A program made the translations under genes and the position numbers. DNA of 64,000 nucleotides, from the NCBI RefSeq assembly GCF_036785885.1, contig NC_092322.1, positions 39,887,994 to 39,951,993 on the forward strand, read 5' to 3'. Positions 1-10,743 of this stretch are shown in pieces; within the stretch, counting starts at the first letter, position 1, and every line of letters starts with the position of its first letter. The notes below the pieces were generated by a model. It was not told where the DNA came from, did no database searches, and saw only the letters and a list, made by a program, of their open reading frames with translations. Source of the DNA: Coffea arabica. Its lineage: Eukaryota > Streptophyta > Magnoliopsida > Gentianales > Rubiaceae.

Positions 1-2
1 GA

Positions 3-173
3 TATCTTGAACCAATAAATGCAAGTGAGGGAGGAGTGAATAGAGAATTCGACTTATCGTTGACTTGTTTGGCGCCATTTACTAGTCCATGGAAGCCCGT
101 AACTCGTGTGCTCAAGGATTATTCTATTTACGAGGGCTATCAGGACTATATAGAGGATGAAACATTAAAATGA
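3..173 (+). CDS. C-terminal tail of the gag-like ORF of element A (partial)
   Basis: Reading from base 3 gives 56 residues ending in TGA at 171-173. The 5' end is cut by the window edge. The residues around CLAPFTSPWK and the run DYSIYEGYQDYIEDE are clearly homologous to the end of the gag-like reading frame in element B (17,876-18,034, CLAPSTSPWK). Element B has a premature TAG where this copy has the CAG of the YQDY run, so this copy shows the longer, presumably ancestral, end. I do not recognise a defined domain. Calling it gag-derived rests on its place between the primer site and the non-coding region in element B. Confidence 0.5.
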   Translation, partial: YLEPINASEGGVNREFDLSLTCLAPFTSPWKPVTRVLKDYSIYEGYQDYIEDETLK

Positions 174-211
174 GTCACAAGATTTTATCCTCCATGAACA
201 AAACATGATAA

Positions 212-260
212 TGTCTAGCCAAAGACATTAAAGAAAGGCGCTCATTGGGAGGCAACCCAA
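212..260 (+). other. Paired small hairpins just after the ORF stop (element A)
   Basis: Two adjacent inverted repeats follow the ORF. TGTCT (212-216) pairs with AGACA (223-227), and TTGGG (245-249) pairs with CCCAA (256-260) around an AGGCAA loop. The block is repeated almost unchanged in element B at 18,048-18,096, although the surrounding DNA has diverged. From memory, similar text occurs after the pol ORF in many plant Gypsy elements. Its function is unknown to me. Confidence 0.6.
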
Positions 261-375
261 TTGTTTTTTCTAATTGCTTGTTTGATTTCGTGAGATAGTT
301 TAAATATGTTTTCCTTGAATTTGACTGATTTTGGGTTTCAATTTTCGTTTTTGCTGATTTGTAGGTGTTCTTCTG

Positions 376-642
376 TCATGACGCGCCCGCGTGATGAGGC
401 ATGGAGTGCTCACGGTCAGAATAATCAGAAGGGGTTCCTGCCCTTATGACGCGCCTGCGTCGTGACGTATAGAGAGCTCACGATCAGAATCGTTAGAAAG
501 AGTTTCGATCTTCATGACGCGCCCGCGTCATGACCCATGAAGAGTTCATGGTCAAAAAGCTCTCTTTCTCTCATGATGTGCCCACGTCAAGCGACCTGAA
601 GAGCTCCCTATCCCGTGCATTTGTCACGTGCCCACATCACGT
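376..642 (+). repeat. Array of five dyad (hairpin) repeats, element A
   Basis: Five dyads start at 376, 444, 512, 571 and 621, so spacing is 50-68 bases. Each has a left arm, a two-base CC centre and a right arm. The third is perfect: TCATGACGCG at 512-521, CC, then its exact complement at 524-533. The others carry a few mismatches, including a T-G wobble in the fourth. Short GGTCAGAA-like words lie between the dyads. Element B has an array of the same design but different arm sequence at 18,192-18,420. Confidence 0.75.
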
Positions 643-719
643 TCGCAGGAAAAACAAGCATTCAAAAGAAAAACTCAAAACCAGTTAGTCAGTTTCTAAT
701 TTTGCATTTCAAAGTTGAG

Positions 720-1140
720 TTTTGTAAAAACAAAAAAAAAATTCTTTTTCTTTTTCTTTTTCCTTTCTTTTCTTTCTTTTCTTTCTTTTTCTTTCTTTCT
801 TCTTCTTTTTTCTTTCTTCTTTCTTCTCCGCCGCCTCTTCCCTCAACCCACCGCAGCCGCGACTCTCCCCTCACCAGCTTTCTCTTCGCCGTCGATTTAT
901 CGTGGCCACGAGGAGCGTCGACGCCGCCGCTACTCAATGCCACCACCACGAGCTACCGCCAGCAGCACCCATCTCACGCCTCCGCCAGCAACGACCAGCT
1001 CGTGCGCCGCCGCTGCTCACCAACCACGCGCAGGCCACCCAGCAGCTCTCCCTTCAGCTGCGACCCCGCGTGCTCCACCAGCTCTCCTCCACTACCGCGC
1101 CTCTTTTTCTTAGCCACTACCGCCCCAGTTACTTCATTCG
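720..1140 (+). other. Pyrimidine tract followed by GC-rich, gene-like segment inside element A
   Basis: Bases 736-830 are almost pure C/T with CTTTT repeats. They are followed by about 300 GC-rich bases (830-1120) encoding Ser/Pro/Ala/Arg-rich peptides in several frames, then by AT-rich DNA. The shape resembles the 5' end of a plant gene (CT-rich leader, GC-rich first exon). Element B has a shorter equivalent at 18,455-18,650. It may be a captured gene fragment or simply a retroelement leader. No frame is convincing as a protein. Confidence 0.35.
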
Positions 1141-1249
1141 GCCACTGGGAGAGGTATTTGCTACTAAATCCCCAATTTTTGGTATGTATTGGATTCACTT
1201 GGGGGTTTGTCAGTAGATTGGAGTGGCAATTGGGTTGTTTGCCTTAACT

Positions 1250-2680
1250 GTGCGGTGCACCAGTGCTAGCAATTGTGCTATTTTCCTTCATATTATTGTG
1301 CTATTTTGCTATACCTGTGGTACTGGTGGAGTAATTGGACCTTAATTTGGTACCTCTATCTGGTTGGCTGAGTTTGTATTGTCCAATATCTAAGTCGTTT
1401 TCATTGAAATTGCTGATTTTGAATTAAGATTTTGACTGGCCAACTGGATCCATTTGTTGAAATTTTGGGTAAGCTGAAATATTGCACTTGTTTGTTAAAT
1501 TGGGAAGTTTCTATGCTATTTACATTGCTTCGTCCAGTTGGGTGCATCTAATTGAATTGCTGGGAAATATTCTGACCATTGCTTTCAACTATTAAGTTCG
1601 TTGAGGTTTCTTTTGGGATTCTGGTTGAGTTATTTCTAATATTGCCTATTGAATCAGGAGCTTGTGCCGCTTAATTTGCCCTGTTAGGAGCTGGTTTGCT
1701 TGTTAGAATTTTCTGTGACGATTGACTAACGTGTTCATTTTAGTGACTTCAACTATTTCGTTGGGTGGAAGTGAATTTTGTGTGGTAAACCATTAGGTCG
1801 TTGAGATAATTTCACTTGCTTTTGTGGGTAGATGCCTGATTGCCAGTTGAGGGTATATATTGAGTCATGATTGTCGAATTACTGCACTACTGCTGCCTGA
1901 CTTGTTGACAGCTGGGGGCAATTGTTGAGCTTTTGGGTGCAATTGTTGAAGTTTTTGGGTGGGCTGGAATTTTAACAATTGTCTGTGATATTTTGGGAAG
2001 AATCTCGGCCAGTGTTGTGCTTGTTGAAATTTTGGTTGATTTAATTCGACAACTGCATTCCTTGTTGGCAATACTAGTTTTTAATCGAGTTTTTGAGGAC
2101 ATTCTGGATGTTGGTTTATATTGCTGATTTGGAGGAGCAGTGTCTGTGATTTTGGTCTGATCATTTGTGCAATTTGTTGACTCATTTGCGGACTTATTTG
2201 TTTCCTGGGTTTGTTGATTGACTTCGGTGGACTGGGTTCCACCTACGGTTCCTCTACTTGCTCTATTCATTGAAATTCTAGTCGCCTGTTGCTCTTCTTT
2301 AGAGGTTTAGAATCTTTCTTGTGACTAGATTAATACTTGGGGCTATTGCTTTACTACTGATCTGCTCTGCTATAGAACTCTCATTGATTTTGAATTGCGA
2401 TTTGCACCAATGGTAAGGGTGCGAGTACTTGTTAACTCTATTTGGTTAGAGATCTAATTGACTGCCAAGGGCTTGTGACTGCGCTGCTATTACTAAAGTC
2501 CTGAACTGATATTGCTGGATTTAGCACATGACTTTGTTGAGATTTTGGGTGGACAGAGTTTTGCATTTGCTGGTTGAATTGATGTCTCACCACATTGGTT
2601 CCCCTCCGCCATTCCCGCCGACCCCTTAGCTACTCAAGAAGGAAGTTTCGTTGTCCTTTTCACTTTAATTGCTTTATTTC
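1250..2680. other. Non-coding internal DNA of element A
   Basis: AT-rich with many TTG and GTT words, rich in stop codons on both strands. I see no conserved protein motif. The short open frames on either strand here are low complexity. Confidence 0.5.
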
Positions 2681-2683
2681 CTC

Positions 2684-2718
2684 CATTGAGGACAATGTAG
2701 AATCTAGGTGTGGGGGGG
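2684..2718 (+). other. First (internal) polypurine-type cassette, element A
   Basis: The block reads TTGAGGACAATG, then a few bases, then CTAGGTGTGGGGGGG. It resembles the true polypurine tract next to the 3' LTR at 3691-3725 and has a counterpart in element B at 18,806-18,840. It sits about 1 kb upstream of the LTR, so it may act as an additional plus-strand primer or be a relic of a duplication. Confidence 0.55.
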
Positions 2719-3186
2719 CAGCTGTGCTAGTTTTTCTACTTTTTAGTTTTTTTAGATGTTTTTGCTTTTTTTTTAATTTGCTATTTGTCCACCTCTCGTT
2801 CAATTTCTTTTTCTTCTTTTTAGTGATTAGCTCGTATGTGATGCCAAGTTTGATGATTGGTTGTTGACTCCAACTCTGCTATTGCCAAATTTTAATAATA
2901 AAAGTGTATCAAGTTAATGTGGTTGAATCCAAGAACATCTCTTTGGTGAATATCGTTGATTGTTTTACTCTTATAATTTTTTGTTAACTTTCCTAGGCAT
3001 AGGGAATGATTGTTGGCATTTTCATGTGAATTGGTCCGATTATTAACATTAGTTATCCATATTTGAAAATGAGACTAGCTGCTGCAAATTGTCTTTTGAT
3101 TTGTGTGTTATTTTGAATTTTTGGTGTTATTTGGCTGTGAATAAGAGTTGACTGTACTCCGCTAGTATTTACTACCGAATAATCGG

Positions 3187-3330
3187 GGATCTTCACCAAA
3201 AGTATCAATTCTTGCGTCAAAAAGTAGTAATTGCTATGAGTGTGTGGTCACGTGGCGATAGGAGCTGAGTAACCGGGCTCTTTCATCTGACAAATGTCGG
3301 AGTTCGCGTCAAAAAGCTTCAATGGCCAGA
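3187..3330 (+). repeat. Imperfect tandem motif with GCGTCAAAAAG, element A
   Basis: Two related stretches (about 3187-3238 and 3276-3330) each contain a CTT-CA start, a TGCGTCAAAAAG or CGCGTCAAAAAG core and a closing GC-A. The same pair is kept in element B at 22,346-22,490, across the point where a solo LTR has landed just upstream. Conservation in non-coding DNA suggests a cis-acting role, which I infer but cannot show. Confidence 0.5.
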
Positions 3331-3690
3331 GACCAAGTCTTTTGTTACTATTGAAAAAAAAAGAGAAAAAATAGAAAAATAGAAAAACATGAAAAAAAAA
3401 GTGAATGTTGTGTTAATGTATAATAAAAGTCAGCTTGCCGATTTATGGATTTAATGTTGAGATTTTGGTTAATTGCTGGACCATTTGCTAGTGATGTTAA
3501 GCGATCATTCCTTCTTCTTAGATTAGTTAACCTGGAATTGAAGGACGTTGTGATTTAGAAGCTAACCGGAGTGATGTTTCTTGGATCTTGATCACTGAGG
3601 CTCGATCTATGTCTTTCTTGGTATCTTGGCAATTTGGTGGATAGAGCAATAGCCACTATCAAATATTGGTGTTTGTTTGTTGTTCTCATG

Positions 3691-3725
3691 CTTGAGAGCA
3701 AGCATGGTTTAGGTGTGGGAGGAAT
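3691..3725 (+). other. Polypurine tract region of element A
   Basis: The purine-rich run TTTAGGTGTGGGAGGAAT ends directly at the LTR start TGATAGGG (3726). This is where a plus-strand primer lies in LTR retroelements, and it fixes the LTR boundary and + orientation. Element B has the matching run at 22,841-22,874. Confidence 0.7.
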
Positions 3726-5174
3726 TGATAGGGTGCGATTTTATCATTTATTTTATTATTAATTTCCTCTATTAACTAACCCAATGTGAATTAATTATTA
3801 GATTCTACTCACTTTTCGTAATTTGCATTTATTTCAGGGAGTAGAATAAAAATATCACAATCAAGGCCAATTTGACAGTCATCGGAAAAGAGTTCAAATA
3901 GCAGGCAATCAAGGGCATTCTTGGAACAAGGAGATGCAAGACCTTTTTTGGTAATTTTGACCGAAGACAGCAACTAGAAAAAGGGAAAAGAAAGCAAACC
4001 TCAAGGAGATGGCTTCCTCTCCGGAAGGAGAGCCGCTGCACAGGAGACTACTAGATAGAAAGGAGAATTAGGAGTAGGGAATTTTGGCTGTCTCCTTTAG
4101 TTTAGTTTTTCCTTTGACTTTTCCTTAGGATTTTTCCTTTGCTTTTGATTTTTACGCATGTCAGACAATACTTAGTAGTTATTAGCTTTACTTTGACTTT
4201 TCTTTTGGATTCGTATTGGCTTTTCTTCTCTCGGATGTCAAGACCAAACAAAGCAATGAACTACTTCCTCTAGCTTTTTACTTTTTCGACAGTAGTGCAA
4301 CGACGTGAATTTATCCAATTGATGGCCGTTGCTTTCTCTGCAAATCTGTATGATTTTTTCGCATTTGGGATGAACTAAACCCGCTTTTCTAGTCAAGGAA
4401 CAACGGATGTTTTGGGTCGTCTAAAATTGTGAGATCGATTTAATTTTATCTTTTGCTTTTATTTATTGGTATTCGCATATTCCCTGGTTACAGTGCATAT
4501 GATTGTTTAATTAATTGATTGTCTTGGATCCGGATAATTAGTTAATTTGATAATCTATTATCAATTAGGGCATTAAATCCGTAATTGTTTAATTACCTTA
4601 AATTAGTGACAACTGGCAGGATTAGATTTGTTTCAGGGGGATATGTGGGCTAATCTGAAATAACTCTGGTAGTGCGTTATATGGTTAAAATAGGGCTCCA
4701 CTAATACGTAAGACAATTGGGAAATTAAATCTTACGAGCATACCTAGAATTATTTCTCAATTCCCAATTAGAGCAGTGATTTACAGGCGTATCTTAATCA
4801 TCGACACAGTAAGGAGGGGTTGACTGTTATCGCTTGTTTGACAGTTATAACCTATTTATTGGTAAATAATTGGAATTGGCTTGTGCATCGATGATCAATT
4901 AGGTAAACCATTGCTGAAGTTATTTCTTGGCTAGATCCTTAGTTATCATTCATTTGATTTTAGTAAATTGTTATTTAATTTTTAGTAGTTCTTTGGATTT
5001 TATTTGCATTTATTTGATTGTCACTCTCTGCGCAAAACACCCCCTTGTCACCGTGAATTTGAAAAGAAACAATTACTCCCAATTCCTGTGGATTCGACCC
5101 TGCTCACCGCTATCTACAAAAATTACTTTTAGTTTGAGCAGGTTTTTATTATTGCACAGGCTGACAACCTGTCA
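3726..5174 (+). repeat. 3' LTR of element A
   Basis: The repeat runs from TGATAGGG to CCTGTCA (1449 bp), with short inverted ends TGAtAGG/CCTGTCA. It shares the end block (ATTCGACCCTGCTCACCGCTA, split by small differences, then the TTATTATTGCACAGGC word) with the LTRs at 15,822-16,864, 22,875-24,256 and the reverse solo LTR at 51,207-52,665. The middle differs from element B, so A and B are related but distinct subfamilies. The flank after the LTR is TTTAG. Its partner on the far side lies outside the window. Confidence 0.75.
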
Positions 5175-6424
5175 TTTAGTGCTCCACTAATCGTGCTAGG
5201 ACATCAATCATTTAGTTAATAGCAATAACCACGTAATTCTTTTCCTTCATTTCTAGAATTTTGGTTCAGTCTAGCAGTCGCTCTATAATTGCCCCCTTGG
5301 GTTTGGAGTTGCTTAACCCCTCGCCCTCGATTTTTTTTTCACTCCTTTGGCCACCCATAAATGTAACATGTTTAAAGGCATGACATAAAGTGAGTGCACA
5401 TAAACAGAGTTTGAAAAGTGACACCTTTATCACGCCAAACAAATACAAGAGTAAAAGGGAAGACACCGAAATAATCGCAAACGTGTACAACTCAATCATG
5501 GATTGGAATTTATAAAGCAGTAAAGTCAAGCATGTCATAAGTAACGTTTAATTGCCTCAAAACATAGTGAAACAAGATACAAGATGCAATGGCCTTTTAA
5601 GCGAGCGTCACCCCGTCTATCTTTGGCAGAACTATTAAAATAGTTTAAATCACTAACTTAGTGATTAGCAGGCCAAAAGTCTTCACTACCTCCGTAGGAT
5701 CATTTTCATTTTCAGCACTAGGAGTTTCAGATCTCATGTCCCTTATCTAATATCTTGTCATTCTCCATTTGCTCAACCAAGGTTACACACCCAGCCATCG
5801 ACTTATCCATCCTGTCTTTAATTTCGGGCACAACCCTAACAAGTCGGTTCTTAGCTTCTGAAGCTTCTCACTAGGAGCCTTTGTCTCCCTCGCTCCTTAA
5901 GTATTTCAATTTCAATTTCAGGAATTCTAGTAGTTTAGGCATCCGCAATTGTCTTCAGTTCTCGATCATCCCTTTGAATCACTCTAGTTTCTTCGAATAG
6001 CCACTTCCAATGATCGACCACTATTAACACCCCATTATTTGGGTTCGAGCAAGTCCTTTGAAATTCACATGAAGTTCTAGTCTAGCAAATTGGACCATTT
6101 CTCCAATGCTCTCGTAGGTCACTCTCTTGATAGTGGATCACCGGAAGGCGCCCCCGAGACAATTTAATATCACCATCACCTTCTATAGTTTACACTTAAG
6201 AGTAAAAGTTCAGGTGGGTCCAGATATACTAAATAAATAAGATTTGATCACTTCATACTATCCCACATGTATCACACCATATCAAGACTCCTTGTCATCC
6301 ACTAATTCGAACCAAGGTTCTAATTTTCATTTTCACAAGCAGTCACTTAACTTTCAATCCAATTCCACAGTCCGGCATTCTAAACGTTTAAACCTAGAAT
6401 ACACTACAGAAATCTAAAACCTAA
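5175..6424 (-). mobile_element. Decayed internal (gag-side) region of a Tekay/Del-like Gypsy element
   Basis: This lies on the internal side of the primer site at 6425-6436 and so should hold leader and gag sequence on the minus strand. Minus-strand stretches around 5740-6040 read as open, charged peptide runs (for example VDHWKWLFEETRVIQRDD and RMDKSMAGCVTLVEQMEND) broken by stops and frame changes. That fits a degraded gag N-terminus. No zinc knuckle or pol motif is present. The region stops abruptly at the end of LTR A (5174), so element A probably inserted here or the rest was deleted. Confidence 0.5.
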
Positions 6425-6436
6425 GCTCCGATACCA
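6425..6436 (-). other. Primer binding site, tRNA-iMet type
   Basis: On the minus strand this reads TGGTATCGGAGC, one base from the classical TGGTATCAGAGC complement of initiator Met-tRNA. It sits two bases inside the LTR end at 6439, which sets the element orientation as minus. Confidence 0.8.
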
Positions 6437-6438
6437 AC

Positions 6439-9400
6439 TGTGACGCACCCACTTCTCCCTAAGGTGGACCAAAGGGTATCCGCGGGACGTCTGCCCAATT
6501 CTCGTCAGGACTCAAGCAATTTCCGTCCAAGCTTAATACAATACTAGACGTTAAGATTAAATATCATAAATACAATCAGTGCGTAAGTATTCAAGTTTAT
6601 CAATATTCAACATCTGCCCAATCATTACATCGGGACCTCGAAATACATCAATATTCAAAATATACATCAATCACAAATCTAGCCCCAAAGTGCAACGAAA
6701 ACCCTAAAACAAGAGTACGCCAAGAGGGGTTTCTCCAACATTTCTCTAAGTCCAATCCTGTTAAGGAAAACAAATCTACAGGGTAAGCAAAACGCTCGTG
6801 AGGCCAAGAAAACACATGCAAGCACGTTGTTCAGATAACAAACCCAAATAACAGTTCAAGTGATAAATTACAAGTAATTCATAAAGCCAACGAAATGTAA
6901 ACAGAAACAATTCAAGGATATGGTAGCTCTCAGGAGTTAAGTTCCACTTGCTTTACCAGTTCATTCGTATATCTTCCCGCGATGACTCTCCATCAACCGG
7001 GTTGATATTTCTAAATCATAAATCACCACTTATTTCTCATCCGTCCACCCAACACCGCTTCGGGCCCGCACGACATTTATAAGGTTATACTCCACGAGTA
7101 TGTCAAGCAAAATCTCACAAATAGATCAATCTTATCATGTGATTCTCATGGCTCCCCAAGGTTCCCGACCAAGCCCATGCCGGCTCGAATCCCAAGGTCG
7201 GCCTATGAGTTTGGGCGTCCCCCATGTATCATGTAAGTGTCGAGGAGATTCACTTCAATGACGTATGCAGCCATAGCATACCATGTCATGTATTCAAGCA
7301 TTTGACAGGTTTAAACATGTATTTCAGGTCATGTAAATCAGGCAAACCATGTTAAGCATGAGTCATTTGTTTCAAATGAGAACGAGTGCGATAAAGTACA
7401 CACTCGACTCCATTTTTCAAAACCAAGTAGGCTAAGCATGTAATCAGGTAAGCCAAGCATGAATCAAGTCCATAGAGTTCAAGTAGTCATACACTTAACA
7501 CTCACCAAGTTATGCGAGCAAGTAGATTCAACCGAGAGTTCAAACTTCCACCGTAGGATCCTCTTGAAGGTCATCGTGCGTGTCTGAGCAACAAATAGTA
7601 GACCATTACTACAGGTCCCCAAGTGGTAAGAAAGATTGATCACGAGTAGGGTTCGGAAATATTTTGAAAATTTCGTTTGACTTTGTCTTTGAAGTTGGAT
7701 TCGCAAAAAGGGTACAAGACTCAAGTAAAATTGGATTATTATCCTTAAAATCATTGGATGGAGACGAGTACATGTGAATAAATCTCGAAACGAACGACCG
7801 AAGTCGAAAGTGGGTTGGCCACGTCACAATCCGGCTGGAATCTGGCCGGATATCCAGTCGGATTGGAGGTAGTAGCCATCCTTAATTTTTTTTTCAAATC
7901 CCAATAGCAATCCGGCCGTCTATCCCGCCAGAAACTGGCCGGATTCAAGGTCGGATTCCAGTAAATTGCTTCCCGCGCGGATTTCGCTTCAAATGTTTAA
8001 AATTTTGATTTTTAGTACAATGTTTGAAAAATCATAACTTCTTTTCTACTAGTCAAAAATTGATAAACTTGGTACCGTTGGAATTGTCTTCCAAAGTACT
8101 AAAATTTCCTAGAAGAAACCTTTCATGAATCTAAGTGGAAAGCATTTAAATTTTGGCCCAAAGTTGGTAACTTGAGTTACCAAGGTAGTTTGAAGTTGAT
8201 TTTTGGCCAACTTTGGAAGTTCGGCAAAATTCACTCGATTTGAACTAGTCTTTGAAATTTGAAATTCTATTAGAGTTGCAATCCAAGAGTATAACACAAT
8301 AAGAAGAACGATAAATGGAGTTTTGAGCACCGAGATATGGTGTCCCAAAGTTACCAAAATTTCCTTGATAAACAAGGGTTTTTCAACTTAAGTCATGAAC
8401 TTTGGTGGTTTAGTTAAACATCAAGACGCCTTTGGAATAACACCAAATTTGGTATGAAAATCCTATCATATAGGGGCTACTCCTCTACCAAATTTTGTAG
8501 AAAAATATGCATGGGAAGTTGGTGAACTAATTCACCAAAATTTCAAGGTTTCCAAGGTAAATTGCCTTGTGAGCTTCGTTTTGCCGTTTTCAAAACGTTT
8601 AACCCAAAGGTTACCTCAACCATGGTCCCTTTACATTGAAAAGGTCTAAGGCATCCCACAACAACATTTGTGGGTGATTAACACCAAGAAATTAAATTTG
8701 CAAGTTTACACCGAGCCTTGCATCAATTCTGTCCAAAAGTGAGGGTTTTCAAGGGCAGGACATGTTCCGTATTTTGATCATAAATCACTCAAATTAACTC
8801 ATAATTGGGCATGGTTTATGGCGTTGGAAAACAAATTCATAGAGCTATAATTTCACAGAAGAAATTTTTCTGAAATTCGGCATACAACTAGCTCGAATTT
8901 GAGCCACAAGTTGCAGCCTCAGCATTTCGTTCCAGTAAGACAGAAAAACAGAACAGCCGATTTAAATGGTTGGTTCGGCTCACATATATGGAACCACAAT
9001 GTACATTTTATACTTTCGGAAAGGTGGGAATGTCTAGTTTCAAATGCCACTGACGGTACTTGATTTCGACGTCACAGTACAGAGTTATGGCCAAAACACG
9101 AAAGCTGGTCAAAGCATTACGGGAACAGTTCCAGATTTACTAGGTTTGTGAAATCGATTCATTTGACCAACCAAACCTCAATATTTTTCAATGAAATTTT
9201 ATACACCATCTATTCAACATATAAACATCATGTATAAGTCATTACAACCTCAAAATTCCACAGAAATAGGTACGTTCAAAGCAGGGGCAGAATCGAAACT
9301 TTTCACCCCATGCATTTCTTGAAGTTCATACTTCTAATACACCATTAATCTACCATTTTGAGCACTAAATCATCATTAAATCCATCATCCATCATCCAAG

Positions 9401-10340
9401 AGTGGGAGTTCATAGAGCTTACATTCAAAATTTTCCAACAATAACAATCACCCATATGAATATCCAAACTTAAAGGTGTTAAACAACCTCTATAAACCAA
9501 GTTTAGAGTGTTGGATCATTACCTACTTTAGTTGATGACCAAGGCAGAATTTTCAGTCCCTTGAAACTCCAAGAAAACCGTGGAAAGTGAGCTCCTTTGA
9601 TAGCTAGATGAGCTCTCCAAGTGACAAGCTAGGTGTAGTTAAATTTTGGTTGAATTTGGTGAAGATTTGAGCAAGATTTGGAGATGAAATTTGCAAAGCT
9701 TGGAGTTGTTTTGTTGCAGCTGATGGCTGGCCAAGAGAGAGACTAGGAGAGAGAGGGTTTGGTCCAATTTTAGCTTCCAAAGGAAGATACAATGTGTGGT
9801 GCAAAATCACCCAAAAGTCAACTCTCAATAGTGCGCGTAGGGCGCGTTTGGGGCTCGATTTCTCTGGCATTTGTTTCACAAGTGCACTTATATTCATACA
9901 AATATTATTCACTCTTAATTATCCCAAAATAATGGTCTAAAGTCCCTCAATTAAGCGCGCGCGTGAAAACGCATATTTCCAATTTACGCGCGATAAGGTG
10001 AACCCTTCAAGAAATTCTTATAACGATCGTACAACTAACTATCACTTGAGTATTTAAACCTAAAATTACCTATTTTAGAACCATTGTACATGTCTCCAAG
10101 TTTTCGAACTTATTGTACTCCCAATTGGCTAAAGTTTTCAGACACGTTTTCACTATTTACATTAATCGAGCTTTCAAAAAATTAATTTTTGAAACGAGTC
10201 ACCTTAAAAATATAATGAAGCTATATTTCCACGTAATTAGGTTCAATAGGTCTAGAAAATAATACTCGGAATAAATGAACAAGTAAATAATTAAATAAGC
10301 TCAAAATATGGTTTTAATAGGAGTTTTACGAGTCCTCACA
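6439..10340 (-). repeat. Long LTR (3.9 kb) of Tekay/Del-like Gypsy element
   Basis: On the minus strand the LTR starts TGTGAGGACTCGTAAAA (10,340 downward) and ends GCGTCACA (6439), next to the iMet primer site. LTRs this long with an iMet primer site are characteristic of the Tekay/Del chromovirus group; that is family knowledge, and no integrase or chromodomain is present here to confirm it. No gene is seen inside. Several peptide-like open frames (for example 9604-9912 on the minus strand) are chance. Confidence 0.7.
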
Positions 10341-10743
10341 TGAGTCGAGTATTAACTCCTCAAATCTCCAATAAATTTGTATCCATGCGTCTTTTGGAAA
10401 ACTATCCACGTGTGAGTAGTATATGCTCACTTAGAACTTATTTACCTTTAATTCTCGATTGACTTTTCTTAATCTGCTATTGTCCGTTCTTAATTTCCCC
10501 AGGATAATCATACTCCCAAATATAATATCACCTTGAAACACTCGTGTTCATTATTTCTCACCTAAACAGTCTTCCAAAAATTGAAGTTGTTAACGGGACG
10601 TTTTAAAAGCATGATGAAAACATTATTCCATACGAATGGATTTAAAAATGGTCGTAATAAATTATTTGTTGAAAACAGGTGGATAAATACTTAATTAAAC
10701 CATTAATATTCGATAAAAATAAGAAATTTTTCGGATCCTCACA
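10341..10743 (-). repeat. 403-bp start of a second long-LTR Gypsy LTR
   Basis: On the minus strand this begins TGTGAGGATCCGAAAAA, another LTR-start signature. It runs until the next LTR start at 10,340, where it is interrupted. The simplest reading is that the 6439-10,340 element inserted into this older LTR. Its right end abuts coding sequence of the LINE at 10,744, so it in turn cut the LINE. Confidence 0.5.

Larger units (their letters stand above)
1..5174 (+). mobile_element. Non-autonomous LTR retroelement A, 3' part (gag-remnant, LARD-like)
   Basis: The window opens inside the internal region of an LTR element and reaches its 3' LTR (3726-5174). The internal part has only the tail of a gag-like ORF (stop at 171-173) followed by about 3.5 kb of non-coding DNA. 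I see no protease, reverse transcriptase, RNase H or integrase motif. The layout matches element B (15,822-24,256) block by block: ORF tail, paired hairpins, dyad array, pyrimidine tract, polypurine cassette, a duplicated motif, second polypurine cassette, LTR. The lack of pol genes suggests a large non-autonomous derivative of a Gypsy element mobilised in trans. The 5' half lies outside the window. Confidence 0.75.

Noticed and set aside
615..1247. 210-codon + strand open frame with Lys/Phe/Ser/Pro-rich product
   Set aside because: It runs through a pyrimidine tract and a GC-rich block inside the non-coding part of element A. Overlapping frames are equally open and there is no domain.
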